Source: Trichobilharzia szidati
Lineage: Eukaryota > Platyhelminthes > Trematoda > Strigeidida > Schistosomatidae
Direction: 5' to 3'
Length of the DNA stretch: 64,000 nucleotides
NCBI GenBank assembly: GCA_944472155.2
Contig: OX235273.1
Span: 104,554,582-104,618,581, forward strand
The position numbers and the translations under genes were made by a program. Below, piece after piece: positions 10,035 to 21,939 of the stretch. Each line of letters opens with the position of its first letter. Within the stretch, counting starts at the first letter, position 1. The notes beneath the pieces were generated by a model. That model was not told the DNA's origin. It did no database searches and saw nothing but the letters and a program-made list of their open reading frames with translations.

Positions 10035-10145
10035 AATCACCAAAGATTACTGTTAGACAACTGTTTCATCCTACTTTTGGAGTCTTCAACTGTACGTACC
10101 CACCATGAAGCCCCCAGGAATTGAACCTAGCCATTTCCGGCATCC
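10035..10145 (-). mobile_element. degenerate SINE-B
   Basis: The words ACAACTGTTTCATCCTA and GTACGTACCCACC, then a decayed B-box (GGAATTGAACCTAG), are the reverse complement of the hammerhead-like core and tRNA head of SINE-B. Confidence 0.55.
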
Positions 10146-10200
10146 TATTTTGAATGTATCAGCTGGATTTAACGATGAAATAATAGGTGCTGGGTTGGAG

Positions 10201-10739
10201 TCTCGATGAGAACACTATCACTTACTGGGCAAGGATGCAGGTGTGGTGGTGTGATACGGACAATGCGTTCCAACAGAATATTATTCTCACATATTCCCCC
10301 AGTTCAATTCGGCATTAGCAACAGAATACTATCTATGTATTTGAACATTCTATCTCATGTCGTTTAATGTAAACCGAAATCACACGCTCAGTGATTGGTT
10401 AAAGAATATAGACTGTATAGATATATAAACAGCGGTTTGATCACCTGACAATATACCTTTGCTTCTGTGTCTTGCCTTCTGCTGTTACACAGGTACAATC
10501 AACTGTGGATTCCCAGTGCGCCAACAAGTCATTTGACTGTGATAAAAGTAAATGTGTAGTCCTATCTGTTATTTCTTAGGGGATGAAATGTACAGCATAA
10601 ACTTCTGCAACTATGTTCTAGACTGCGTTAAATGTTGACAACGTCACTTGGAACAACACTAGGAATCGATTTCTTCGTAATAATCTGTAATTATGACATT
10701 CAATAACTTCACACGCACATTTGTAGTGACTGAATATTA
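10201..10739. other. no feature recognised; SINE-A-like words at the left edge
   Basis: CACTTACTGGGCAAGGATGCAGGT near 10230 resembles the SINE-A segment before its hammerhead, but no ribozyme core follows. Confidence 0.35.
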
Positions 10740-10935
10740 GAATGCTCGCTACTCGTTCATATGTGATCCGGGTTCGATTCCCGGCTGATGCAAGGAGAAA
10801 ACAAGGAAGGTTGGGCGTGAAATTAGCAACTCACCCTGTAAAAAAATCAACAAAACCCAACGTGAATGAGAATTCAAAGCTTGTAGCTTTATGCTCAACT
10901 AGTAACGCCACGAATGAAGAAAAATTGGATTCAGA
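10738..10935 (+). mobile_element. degenerate SINE-C2
   Basis: AGAATGCTCGCTACTCG and GGTTCGATTCCCGGCTGATG form the tail of a tRNA-like head. They are followed by the C2 body words GGAAGGTTGGGCGTGAAATT and AGCAACTCACCCTGTAAAAA. Confidence 0.6.
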
Positions 10936-10989
10936 CACATGACGAAGTCCTAAAAATCAGGTAGTATTGATGTAGATAGCTAAGTGAGT

Positions 10990-11400
10990 GGTAAACTGCT
11001 TAAAAGACCAAGTCAGCGAGAAGACAGGAATACGTTGGACTGACAAGAAGACTCTAGAAGATTTGGATTTCGCTGACGATTTATGTTTAATATCACAGAA
11101 ACTCAACCTCTGGAGAAAAGCAACAAATTGGCTGAAGAGGGTGGCAGCGAAGACACGACTTCAAGTTAACATAGAGAAGACGGAAGTGATGAAGATAACG
11201 AACCGACCAACAACAACAACAAGCATCAATTACTATCAACAGGAGAAATTTGATGGAGGTCACTTCTTTCACTTATCTGGGATCTAGGTGTAGCATCGTT
11301 TCAACTACAGGTATACAAGACGTATGAGGATGTCAAAACCAGCCGTGATCAGAGGGGCAAGACAAACAAACCTTCATCACTCTGAAATCAGTTTGGAAAT
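10990..11400 (+). mobile_element. RTE LINE fragment around RT motif C
   Basis: A 99-residue frame (10988-11287) includes GIRWTDKKTLEDLDFADDLC with intact FADD. After 11290 only scraps in other frames remain. The fragment ends at AGTTTGGAAATCT, where a PLE-B foldback begins. Confidence 0.8.
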
Positions 11401-11407
11401 CTAATGC

Positions 11408-12583
11408 GTTATTGATATAAGTATAAAACTTGGGCACTGTGGCGGTAGAGTACAACCCTATTATGGATAAGATTTTATTTTGATAAATCACACAGTGTTG
11501 TACATTTATATTAACTGATGACGTTTCGAGCACAAACTATTGCTCATAATCATATCAAGTCACTCACTCACATAACTTTTCTCCTTCATTTATAAACATG
11601 TGAGGAATTGACTAGACATTTGAATAAAAATCATCATAAGATAATGTACATTCAGAAATAATGATATGAGTGTTATTAATCCATTACAATTAGATGGGAA
11701 ATACGACGAGTGTTTTTATAGTCATAATAAGTTAATTGCAAGAATGTTTTGATGTACTTGAATTGAAATAGAGTTTTAAGATTATTTATTATCCTCTTCT
11801 GATTTGACCGGTGGTAATAATATCTTCCATATTTGTGGTATTTGCATGGAGTCACTTCTGTTGCATGTATTGGGTGTAGAATCGATGAATAAGGATTCAG
11901 TAATCAACCTCTCTCTCCACCTACCTAGATTACCTCTTAGAATTTTAACCTTATCCCATCCTATTGTGTGGTTGTTTATTAATGCCTGAAGTGCAATAGC
12001 TGAGCTTTTTTCTAAATTACTTATCTTTTCAGGGTCAACCATTCTTACCTTAGCTAGATTCTTATGTTCTGATAATCTGACTATCCCTGACCTACCAGTT
12101 TGACCTATGTAGTTGACTTAATTCACAGTCATTGCAGTGTATTTTGTAAATTATATTATTTTGTCTAATTGGGTCCACCGGGTCTTTCAACCTACAAAGT
12201 TTGTCTCTGAGTGAGTTTGAATGCCACCACCCTAATTCCTGCTTTATTGAGAATCCTATAAAATTCATTAAGAAGATCAGTAAAGGCCAAAAACAAAATA
12301 AAAATAATTGTGTAACTAGTAGTAATAACATAAATAAGAGAGAATATAAGTCTTCTACTGGTATACCATATAAGGAGGGGACACCTGAGACCCTACGTAG
12401 GATTCTTAATAAAGCAGGAATTAGGGTGGTGGCATTCAAACTCACTCAGAGACAAACTTTGTAGGTTGAAAGACCCGGTGGACCCAATTAGACAAAATAA
12501 TATAATTTACAAAATACACTGCAATGACTGTGAATTAAGTCAACTACATAGGTCAAACTGGTAGGTCAGGGATAGTCAGATTA
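11408..12583. mobile_element. PLE-B foldback element
   Basis: The minus-strand part (11408-12258) carries a PLE 3' UTR and GIY-YIG C-terminus (11782-12042, ALINNHTIGWDKVKILRGN) with the domain start IIYKIHCNDCE upstream. The plus-strand part (about 12392-12583) is a nearly exact inverted copy of 12074-12258. About 130 bp of unrelated loop separate the two arms. The layout resembles PLE copies with terminal sequence repeated in inverse orientation. Confidence 0.8.
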
Positions 12584-12584
12584 C

Positions 12585-12762
12585 TATAGCTTGACTCCAC
12601 ACAGTGTTTTTGACACAAGTATGGAATTTTCAGCATGTGATATCGGTAGCCCGAATTCTGCAGGCCAACCATTGAAATCGGGTGTGCGTTGGCCGGGGAT
12701 CGAACCCCGGACAATGTGCATGGTCGGCGGGCGTCCTTACCGCTGTGCCACCGACGCACACA
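12585..12762 (-). mobile_element. SINE-C, tRNA-headed
   Basis: Reverse complement of the SINE-C seen at 6076. Tail words (GCTTGACTCCACACAGTG) come first, then the B-box complement GGGATCGAACCCCGG and the head ending GTGCCACCGACGCAC. It abuts the PLE-B foldback. Confidence 0.8.
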
Positions 12763-13734
12763 ACTACTTACGTCAATCAGTCAGTAGTATATAGCGTCAG
12801 GCATTTATGCTTGATTTTTTTTTATTACCACTGATGGTATATCAAATAGATCATATATATATATATATTTGTGATCTGAGTAATTTCAGTTTCTAAAGTA
12901 AACGGTGGTGAAATCTCAAATCGCCTTTAACTCAGTGTGTATAGATTACAAATTGTGAATTTGATTCACCTTTGAACAGCATAACACTTTAAAGTCTAAC
13001 CAAGGCTAGTAGTCTAGGCTAGAACATTACTCTGTCAACATAACACATATGTATATCTGTATATACATATATATAACATGTTACATTAGTGTCTGAATGG
13101 CAGTCTTCTTGGTATTGATAGGTACACACTAGCCAGATAGGTAGTTTAGTTGGTCACTCGCAAAAATACTACCATAGTATTAGGATTTAAACACTGCTGA
13201 TCGTAACAGTAACTGCCTATTAACGTGACTCTAATAGCAAACTATGATTGGCTGATATTTCGAGCGAAATGATTGGCCATATTATACATAGGTATATTTG
13301 TAGGTCATAGAATGACGGACCAACCAACAGTCTGACCAATCAATATAATAAGGCGCCGAAATTTCTTTCATGTGATCTGATCTAGTGGGTGTATTTCAGG
13401 TCATACGGTTAACTACGAAAAAAAATAGTTAGTCTGTCTATTAACTTAATAGTCTGGTATACAAATAATGGTTATACTGACGACCTGTAGTAGTTGTAGA
13501 TCGTGTTTAGTGTTGAGATCAGAAATTTGGCTTTTGAAAGATTTGAAATTCCTCAAAGTAAGCTTAGTAATAATAAGGCAGCGAACAATACCTAGCTGAC
13601 GTAAGGTTCTCGTGAGGTGAAAAGAACATATCTTATGCAATTACAGTCATAGTCCAAGACAAAGAATGTTTCTTAAGTCATCATTCACAGTCTTACTGAC
13701 ACTTCAATGAAGTCATTCTTAAAAAGCTCAGGAA
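12763..13734. other. no gene recognised; short (TA)n at 12855-12868
   Basis: AT-rich spacer with a TATATATATA tract and no recognised repeat family. Confidence 0.4.
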
Positions 13735-14000
13735 CCAACGAACAGCTGTTTCATCCTAAATTGGCACTCTTTGGACATAGGGTATAGGATAGACTCTTCG
13801 ATTTCTAATCAGAAGTCGGTGGTTTCTACCAACTGCGGCGAAAGGCGCATGACATTGGTTGAAATGGCAACATATCGTGCGCGCATCGACAGAAGTTACA
13901 ATTTACAGGCTATTGAATTTCAACCTCGTGACTAAATGGTCAACAGGCTCACCTCGTAACCACCTACCCTTATAAACTACCTGGTACGGCCGAGAGTGGC
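13735..14000 (-). mobile_element. degenerate SINE-B composite
   Basis: AACAGCTGTTTCATCCTAAA and TTGGCACTCTT, then tRNA-head scraps, mark the reverse complement of a decayed SINE-B. Confidence 0.5.
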
Positions 14001-14039
14001 TAGACTTCAGTTTTCCTCTCGAAATGCTCTCATGTGGCT

Positions 14040-14400
14040 ACGCGTTTATAGGCTACCTCTGCCAGGTAAGTCTTATTCACTACTTCCACCAAGTAGCAGA
14101 GGTGTCCTTCACAAAAGTTAAGTGGTGAATGAGAACTTCTGGCGTTTACAACCGGAGTGTTCTACCTAGAGGAATCTCAACGGAACGAATGGCATATTTA
14201 CCTGTTTTGGCCACTGGGAAGACAGCTCCTGACGCTGCTTCACTGCCTTACAGATCACACTTCAAGTCAAAGGTTCTGGAGGGGCGGCATCCCCTTAGGA
14301 CAAGTGCCTACTTAGATCTGGGCGTCCGGATAGTATGAGATCGCGGGTGGCGCATCTCTTAGTGCCCATAATGTATCAAGTTTTTGTTTTAATTTCAGTG
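14040..14400 (+). repeat. unnamed dispersed repeat E, copy 1
   Basis: Shares a series of words with 40850-41280: CAGGTAA, TCTTATTCACTAC, TTCCTCACAAA-like, AACTTCTGGCG against AACGTCTGGCG, and CTGGGCGTCCGGATA against CTGGGCCTCCGGATG. Two divergent copies in one window show a repeat family. No protein is recognised. Confidence 0.55.
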
Positions 14401-14640
14401 TAGAATTTTTACACAGAAGTACAGCAGTACAAGTTGCCACACTCCACATAGAACATAAAGGCAGAGAAAAGACAGGACCTAATGGGTCTGGGAGATTATA
14501 AAGAGTGGACGTGTCTGCACTCCGCTTACAACGATTTTGAGCCACAACACCAACAGTCTCCAGCCATTGGTTGTTAGCATCCCCATGACAACAACCCAAA
14601 CATTCTACACCTCATAATCTGAAGGTTCAAGGTCAATCTG
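14400..14640 (-). mobile_element. LINE-2 3' end fragment
   Basis: The words CAAGTTGCCACACTCCACAT, ACGATTTTGAGCCACAACAC and GTCTCCAGCCATTGGTTGTT match other copies of this non-LTR family (38460-38700, 47240-47500). Frames decode to pieces of WLETLG-type C-terminal sequence. Confidence 0.6.
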
Positions 14641-16084
14641 TGATGAGGTCATATAAATGGGCACCGCTGAAAAGTCTTAAAGTAGGAGACGGAACAGCTG
14701 ATTTTTTTTCAACGATGATTCTCTAGTCGAAGTTGGTTCATGACAAAACCACAATGCAACTGATCGAAATCCTAGGGTAAAAAAACAAACAAAAATACGG
14801 TTGCAGCAAAGAGAATTTTCTTTTCGATGAAGTCGTCAACTAGTCTGTACATTGGGTCACATCGACAAGGATATACCAGTCCACTTACTCCTGTGGAGCT
14901 GAGTACATTGGACCATATCATGTATTCGCGCTTGTAAAACGTGCTCATGAACACTAACCAACCTGGCTAGCAAAGAGAGAACACTGGTCTGTTTATAGTT
15001 CAGTAACTGAACATCTGGTGAACTCAGGATATTCAACTCCCATCAGAAGGTCTTTCGAAGTCTTATACAAGACCCGGAGTGAAACCTATCAAAGTGAGAG
15101 TGAGATCGAGGCATTCAGCGATATCTGAGGCACTAGCTATCCTGTAAGTTCAAGCCAACGCTGTGTATTCCCATGAAAAGAAGCACATCCAAACCTTTAT
15201 CGCTATTTAATCCCTATTTGTGTATTGCATAATTTTCATCTTGTTATTTTTTATAATTTGACCTTCCAACTGGAAGAAAGGTTTCGGAACTCTCTCACGA
15301 ATGTACAGCCTCGTTGATGACTTCATCGTAAAAATAAAAACGTCCTCTTTCATCTTCTTCATTGTAACCATCCAAAAAAATTTGAAATCACCATCCATCC
15401 ACACCCCAAAAACAAAACAGCAAAATCCTCTGCTGGACTAGAAAAGAAAAGAAACTCTAAATGTTTATAATCCCAAGAAGTAAAAAAAAGTAGCTGTAGT
15501 CTGTAGTCTATAGGATGATGCGCTGCTAAAGGGAATTATAATTCATAATTCCCATTGTTTACCAAGTTATGAAAACAAGCAAAGTAATAGAATGGCCATT
15601 TTCTACTGTAAAATTCAACAATAATGTTAGTTTATGGTGTAAACTATCCGAAAAATGAATAAACATAATAAATTAAAAATTTTACTGGTTCCATGTAATA
15701 AAAATGATTGTTTGTTGTGTTCATTTTAATATAAACATAGAAAAGCATGGGCACCAAAGGATGCGCCGCATAAAAACAATAAACTACGATCTGGCTGCTT
15801 TTAGACTACACACACTATCGCTTTTTGATTCTATTCTTAGCGCATTGGTTTGCTAAGCTAGCGATGGATGTTGACTTCAGGACACATAGAGTCCTGGAGT
15901 CGTCACACAAGGTGATGGTTGTCTTCGTATATTTTCGGTTGGAAAGCGCTTCAATTTTTTGCTTATTGAAGCACTGGTGTGTGCCTCTTCATGATGGGCT
16001 GTAACATAGACTGAGAAGGCTAGGATGTATGGTGCATCGATGCCGAACCATCACCCTCATCGCTGAGTAATGCTTAACTGAAGT
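14641..16084. other. unassigned stretch with a diverged inverted repeat
   Basis: GATGAAGTCGTCAACTAGTC at 14827 matches, inverted, GATGACTTCATC at about 15315-15330. The flanks share GTACATT. This could be an old foldback or two copies of one repeat. No coding frame is supported. Confidence 0.4.
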
Positions 16085-16300
16085 ATGATTAAATTGGAGA
16101 AGAGTTAGAGAGGGGGGACCAAACGAAAACCTGGCAGCATCACTCCGTGAAGTCTTTGCCTGTTTAGTTCGAGCCAACGAAGGAGGTAGGTGTAGACTTC
16201 CTGGTTGAAGTCCTCACAATATGCTAAGAACCAATGAATAGTGAGTGACTGTTGGTGATATGGCTCACTGGCGCAGATGAATTTACTCTTTGTAATCTCT
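16085..16300 (+). mobile_element. LINE-2 fragment
   Basis: GGGGGACCAAACGAAAACCT, AGGTGTAGACTTCCTGG and ATGCTAAGAACCAATG match the LINE-2 stretch just before its 3' end (compare 44030-44150). An antisense frame across it begins like a histone H3 tail, which is coincidental. Confidence 0.6.
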
Positions 16301-17084
16301 CATACTCACAAAACTGTCATGTTTTTCCACGCGTCATTATTCTTTCTCCCGTACATTTTCGCTCTTCTTCTCTACGATGACAAATCTGTGTGAAGTTGTT
16401 CTGTGTTGAAACTATTATGAGCAAGCAACCTGAGTGAGTAATAACACTGAGATTGAACTACGATAGGGACGCCGACATAGGACTTAAATGCGCTTATCAT
16501 GAATACTGTTTGACTACGCTAACAACATTATAAGAGACAGACACCTCTTCCCCCCCCTCACACTGCTTACACCAAAACACAACGACATCATATGGGATGC
16601 TAGTCTACTAGAATCCATATAAGAAGGAAGAAATGAGTCTACCATAGAAAACAATGACACATATAGATGTACAAGTGGCCAATAGCGTTGCGACAGTGAA
16701 GATAGCCAATAAGGACTTTCCTTTGCCAAGGACATAGATATGAACGAAAATATCCAGACTACCTTGATTCAATGTCACCGTAAACATGTGACATGTCTGA
16801 TTATAGGTCAGAAACTCAATGACTTAGTCAGTGATACAACTATCTTTCGTCCTACGATATTTCTACCGTGTCCCAGAACTAAAAAACAGTGAAGAGTTTG
16901 GCAGGCACTGGCATGAAATTGGTAGTACACATCCATACCACATTTTGTCGGACCTCATAATTACTTAAATAATTATGTCAACGGATGCAAGCCAGTCATT
17001 CTAGGAAGGCAGAGATGATCGAACATACAGAGTTTGTACACATTCTCAGCTTACAGAAACGAGGTTTCATATGCGTAAGGCAAC
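16301..17084. other. no feature recognised
   Basis: No supported coding frame or named repeat. Confidence 0.35.
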
Positions 17085-17440
17085 AAATGCCTGCACGTGG
17101 CGGCTCAGGTTGGTTTATACCAACTACAGTCTCCATTATCTCCCATTTACAGAAAAACAAAACATTAGTTCTTAGCATCCCATGAGACCTCTTCCCAGGT
17201 AGTCTACACCTCACTAACTGGTTCGACCACCCCTAACATTGACAGTCGAGGAATCTGGTGGTTGGCGATGCGCACAACACGTGTCCTAGTCACCTAGCTT
17301 GATGTAGCTTTGTAACCACATCAATTGATTTCCCCTTCCTCACCTAGTACTCCACACCTAACCTCAATATTACTAACTATATGAGGTCATTTAATACCGG
17401 AAACAGAATGCAAACATCTATGGTTGACATGAGCAGACAC
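17085..17440 (-). mobile_element. LINE-2 fragment
   Basis: GTGTCCTAGTCACCTAGC, TTGATTTCCCCTTCCTCACC and ATGCAAACATCTATGGTTGA are reverse-complement LINE-2 words shared with 38870-39010, 47660-47730 and 55200-55340. Confidence 0.6.
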
Positions 17441-17861
17441 GTATATATGGCACTTTAGAAAAATGAAGGCCTCAAATTCATTGATTCCATTCAAGTTAAG
17501 TCATATAACCTGACCAAACACAACTGGCTTATTTTGATAGCCTAAATCAATACTGCATGATTTTCAGTAACACATTTGAAACACCACACGCACACACTCA
17601 TCATAAACGAATGACAAAGATGTTTCAGAAATCATAGAATCTTAGCAGTGGAGGGATTAAAAGCTTCTCTAAAGTTAAGGACACTGTTAAAGTGTAGGTC
17701 GATTCGGTGTGTGGGTGCGTAGGGGGGATTTTGATGCACTCACGAATCTTTCACTATCTCTTTCTTCCTAGATAACATCTTCAGGGCAAAAAGTATCCAA
17801 CATCAAAAGAAGACAAGATCAACGCAACAATCAACAAAATAAATTTCATGAGCTATGTGCG
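17441..17861. other. no feature recognised
   Basis: No supported coding frame or repeat. Confidence 0.35.
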
Positions 17862-18095
17862 TGCGTCGGTGGTATAGCGGTTAGGACGCTCGCCGACCAT
17901 GCACATGATCCGGGGTTCGATCCCCGGCCGACGCACTCCTTTACCTCGCTAAGCCAGAAATAAGGCTGGTGAAGAGGAAAGGTTGGACATGAGGCTAGCA
18001 ACCCCATCCTGTAAAAATAAACACTGCTACAGAAACTTCAAGCCACTAGCTTGAAGCCCTATGTTCCACTGGGGAACGTGAAGGAGAAAAAATGT
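17862..18095 (+). mobile_element. SINE-C2, best copy: tRNA head, RTE-like body and RTE-like tail
   Basis: The tRNA-like head (17862-17936) has 7-bp acceptor complementarity (GTGCGTC/GACGCAC) and B box GGTTCGATCCC. The body word GAGGCTAGCAACCCCATCC resembles GTGCTAGCAACTCCACCCC in the RTE 5' leader at about 27815. The end GAAGCCCTATGTTCCACTGG resembles the RTE 3' terminus. The element therefore looks like a tRNA fused to an internally deleted RTE. RTE enzymes may have mobilised it through the shared tail. Confidence 0.75.
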
Positions 18096-18362
18096 GTTTC
18101 ATAAACAGCATTATAAAGTGGCGTCCCCCACCCTTACGCTTTCGATTCTGAATCCAAAGACGTAAACTAGCCATCATCAAATGATCCAACGTATATTCTT
18201 TCATATATCACAATGAGCATACAAAACTATGGATATCAATTTAACTGGGGAAATTCAGAAATTTTTAACAGTGAATCCACTAAAAATACCATGAAATTCC
18301 TAGAAGCGCCTGGTAAGCAAACAAATCAGTGATACTCAACAGACAAATTATTATAGCATGGA
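18096..18362. other. no feature recognised
   Basis: Nothing supported. Confidence 0.35.
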
Positions 18363-18757
18363 GGATTTCATCATGAGCTGACATCAGTTAGAGAACCACT
18401 GGAAAACCTGGGAGTACTGGACAGCTGTTTCGTCCCTCCTAGTTTGGGACTCTTCATCAGTACGCACCCACTGGGGTTCGAACCCAGGACCTTCTGGTTA
18501 CAAGGCTAGCTGGCTCGTAGACCATTGAGCCACTGGGACTCGATCCAATGGCCAATGAATTCTAACTTCTGCCAATTCACGGGTCCCAGTGGCTCAATGG
18601 TCTACGAGCCAGCTAGCCTTGTAACCAGAAGGTTCTGGGTTCGAACCCCGATGGGTGCGTACTGATGAAGAGTCCCAAACTAGGACGCAACAGCTGTCCA
18701 GTACCCCCAGGTTTTCCAGTGGTTCTCTAACTGATGTCAGCTCATGATGAAATCCTC
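18363..18757. mobile_element. head-to-head inverted SINE-B pair
   Basis: A minus-strand copy (18363-18543) and a plus-strand copy (about 18576-18757) face each other across about 40 bp. Both carry the tRNA head with GGTTCGAACCC, stem II GTCC/GGAC and the tail GATGAAATCCTCCATGCAAT. The core is ATGAAGA (C3 to A). The plus copy also has CGCAAC for CGAAAC. Confidence 0.8.
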
Positions 18758-18954
18758 CATGCAATCAAACAAAATCCCTACAAATCCAATACTTGAAAAT
18801 TATTATAGCTCGAATTTATCAACTAAGAAAAAGGAAGTCACATGACAGACAAGAAGTCAAACTCTAAATCAATAAGAGCGATCAATACTAATGTAAATTA
18901 AAAACCAACCCTTATCAAAGTCGTAAATAGAAATAGTTATTTTTTCAGGTTAGA

Positions 18955-19430
18955 CCACAGATCGATATCAGTTAGAGAACCATTTAAAGCCACTGGAGAG
19001 TACTGCCAGACAGCTATTTCATCCTAGTTTGGGACTCATCGGGTGTATGCACCCATTGGGTTTCGAACCCAGGACCTTCCGGTTACAAGGCAAGCACGTA
19101 TACCATTCAGCCATTGGGACCCGATTCACTGACCAGCTCATGAATTCTAACTTCTACCAATTAGTGATGAGTTTAGCGTAACCACCAACCAATATCATCG
19201 GGCGGAACTTTATCCTCACTCCTGACTGGATGGACCCTACTGGTTAGGACTTCTCACTAGAACTCCAGGAAACTCCGTTCTGTAGCGTGTAGTCCACGAA
19301 CTTGCCGTGTAACCGGAAGGACCTAGCAGTAGGTGGGCACTGACGATGAGTCCCCAACTAGGACGAAACACCTGTCCAGTACTCCCTGGTTCTCTAATTG
19401 ATACCAATCCGCAGTCTAACCTGAAAAAAA
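18955..19430. mobile_element. inverted SINE-B pair, CCGATGA subfamily
   Basis: The minus copy (18955-19125) carries core CCGATGA with no insertion before stem II. The plus copy (about 19255-19430) carries ACGATGA and an intact GTCC-GGAC stem II with GAAAC. The spacer contains the internal segment seen in other composites (ACTAGAACTCCAGGAAACT). Confidence 0.75.
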
Positions 19431-19440
19431 AAACAGAATC

Positions 19441-20029
19441 CCTACAAACTAATTCTTGGAAAAGAAATATTTATACCATTCATTGAGAATTCAAATAATT
19501 TCACTTCATACTAAAGCTTGCACTGAATGTGCTATCTAGAAAGACAACGAAAGCTTCGCAGTTAAACCTACCATCCAGCTTAGATAACACACACAATAGA
19601 TCAAAAATAGCAGTAAACAATCGATAAGGACAAGTGTGAATTTTAACTTTTATGATAATAAATCACAAGATACATATAAATGTAGCTGTAACAAATAACT
19701 TAGCTTTAACTAGAATAACAGCTCGGTTTAATTATCCCTGGTGTTGTAATGTGGTCCGTCCCCGTCTACTCACAATTAAAGCGAATAACATGTAAACACA
19801 CAAGACAGACACAGTGTACAAATAATTCCCAGAGTGATTGATCTCAAAAATATATATGAAATCTTAAATATACGCCCACCTATTTTTAAACAGATGTCTG
19901 TGTGAAATCTAAAGAGAGATGAGGGTGGTCAAACCAGATCATTCAATGTTGAAGTCAAGCTTAATGTTTCCCCTTTTGCCTATCTGACTGACTCCTTTGG
20001 TAATAGAACTGAAAATATGAAACTACATT
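19441..20029. other. no feature recognised
   Basis: AT-rich; nothing supported. Confidence 0.35.
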
Positions 20030-20556
20030 ACTCTCAAGTCTGTGTGGAGGTCAACAGCACTCACCATCAAAAATAACATCCGGATTTTCAACTCCAATGT
20101 GAAGTCAGTGCTACTACATACGGATCAGAGACTTGCACTGCGCGTCATAAAGAGCACCTCAAACAAACTACAGACCTTCATCAACAGCTGTCTTCGCTCA
20201 ATACTCAAGATCAGATGGCCGGCCAGAAAAGATCAGCAACAGAGATCTCTGGGAGCGAACCAACCAGGAACCGATTGTGAAACAAATAGGCAGGAAGAAA
20301 TGGAGAAGGATTGGCCATACTCTGAGGAAACCATCAAGTGACATCACTAGACAAGCCATTGCTCGAGTGGAACCCGAAAGGGAAGCGGCGAGTTGGTCGT
20401 CAGTGCGAGGGTGACTTGGAGGAGGTCATGTGAAGAGGAGATGAAAGTGTGTGGGCAGACTTGGAGCCAGGTGAAAACTCTAGCAGAGAACCGAACGCAA
20501 TGGAGACGCACGGCTGAAGCCCTATGTTCCTCTAGGAATTAAAGGAAATAATAATA
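20030..20556 (+). mobile_element. RTE LINE 3' end fragment
   Basis: Begins in the thumb/C-terminal region (TLKSVWRSTALTIKNNIRIF) and runs to the terminus GGAATTAAAGGAAATAATAA. Very close to the copy at 3440-3973 at the base level, suggesting a recently active subfamily. Confidence 0.85.
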
Positions 20557-20689
20557 ATATATACACACTAAGGATTGTTCAGATGATCAACTAACATTTA
20601 GGCGTCTTCATTTTATTTCTGAATAGAATCAACAACTTTAACTATCTAAATTTTACAGCTAGAATATTTGAATGTATGCATTTGTGGTT

Positions 20690-20935
20690 CCCCAGTGGTA
20701 GAATGCTCGCCGACTGTACATGCACGCACGCACGCACACATGCGGTCCTAGGTCCAACTCCCTGACTGACAAACTCTTAGACCTCGTTTAGCCGATAGTA
20801 AGTATAGAAAAGTGAGAAGATTGGGCACGAAGTTTGCAACTCCACACCGTAGATTAGCCGATAGTAAGTATAAAAAAGTGAGAAGATCGGGCACGAAATT
20901 CGCAACTCCACACCGTAGAAGAAGAAACGATACCA
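20690..20935 (+). mobile_element. SINE-C2 with an internal 66-bp tandem duplication
   Basis: The tRNA-like head (AGTGGTAGAATGCTCGCCGA) is broken by a short (CACG)n expansion. The body TAGCCGATAGTAAGTAT is then present twice (20789-20854 and 20855-20919), only a few bases different. Confidence 0.7.
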
Positions 20936-21184
20936 AGACTCAGAAAAAACTGCAGTGCTTAAAAAGCGATAATCGACACACTCAAGTACGGTTATTCAAT
21001 TCAATCGTCTATGGTATCATGCGTATTATGGTATACATTATGAAGTTTGTGAGCACTCCTCAAAACAGAAATAACAACAACTGAAAACTCCTAAATTCCC
21101 AGGGAGATTTAAGTAATTACATCTCTCAACTCTGTCTATACCTTTCAAGCAATGGTTTGAAGAGATTTGATTAGTCTCCACTCT

Positions 21185-21499
21185 AATCACGAACTGACTT
21201 GAGTTATAGAACCACTGAAATCCACGAATTACATTTAGACGTCTGTTTCGTCCTACATTGGGACTCTTCAACACTGCACACCAATGACCTCACTGGGGAT
21301 CGAAACCGACTACGCCAGGTTACGAGGTGGTGAACTCGTTGACCATAAAGCTACTGGGATGGAATCCGATGGTTCACGAGTTCAAACACCCCCTCCAAAT
21401 ATCATCGGTGAATATTTGTCCTGACATCTAAAGCTACTACTACTTGGTAGACGCAAGTAGTTACGACTTCTCAATAGGACTTTGTACAGCTTTATCCTG
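21185..21499 (-). mobile_element. SINE-B composite
   Basis: GTCTGTTTCGTCCTACATTG and GGGACTCTTCAACACTGCAC are the reverse complement of the hammerhead-like core. A decayed tRNA head and the internal composite segment follow. Confidence 0.6.
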
Positions 21500-21939
21500 T
21501 AGTCAGGTCAACCTAGTAAACATAAGATTAATTTTAAAGTGTTTACAATAGGGATTTGATCGATTTCAAGTACCGCTATACTCTCTACATAGTTTCCAAT
21601 GCGCACCTCTTTAACAGTGAAGTCAGTCAGTGACCAAACACACTTACAACTAATATATGATAGCCAATAAGACGATAGAAAACAAATCAGAAACACACAC
21701 ACACACCAGGTACAAACACTCGCTCACACCCACACACACACAGAAAATCAATATACCGATTTTGAGAGCACATTTATGCGTATTCACATGACTTTTACCT
21801 AATTCTCAAGGAAAGAAAACAAAAAGGAGAGTAGTTGTGTGTTTTACAAGAAATTTTCATTTTGTTTTGAAAGTACTACACACACACACACTCTTAAAGC
21901 GTTTGAGAACTACACTTCTAATTTTGGTAACTGATGATA
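21500..21939. other. no gene; several (AC)n tracts
   Basis: CACACACACACAC runs occur at about 21692-21704, 21730-21740 and 21880-21891. No gene is supported. Confidence 0.5.

Noticed and set aside
14830..14960. Possible LTR-retrotransposon integrase-like C-terminus
   Set aside because: Scattered residues only; no consistent frame and no LTR pair found.
15989..16177. Minus-strand frame beginning MARTKQAKTSR, like a histone H3 tail
   Set aside because: It is antisense to a LINE-2 fragment. Only the first few residues resemble H3 and the rest does not.
17862..17936. Annotating SINE heads as functional tRNA genes
   Set aside because: Heads occur many times with attached SINE bodies, and the anticodon arm has a non-standard loop. 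They are tRNA-derived promoters at most.
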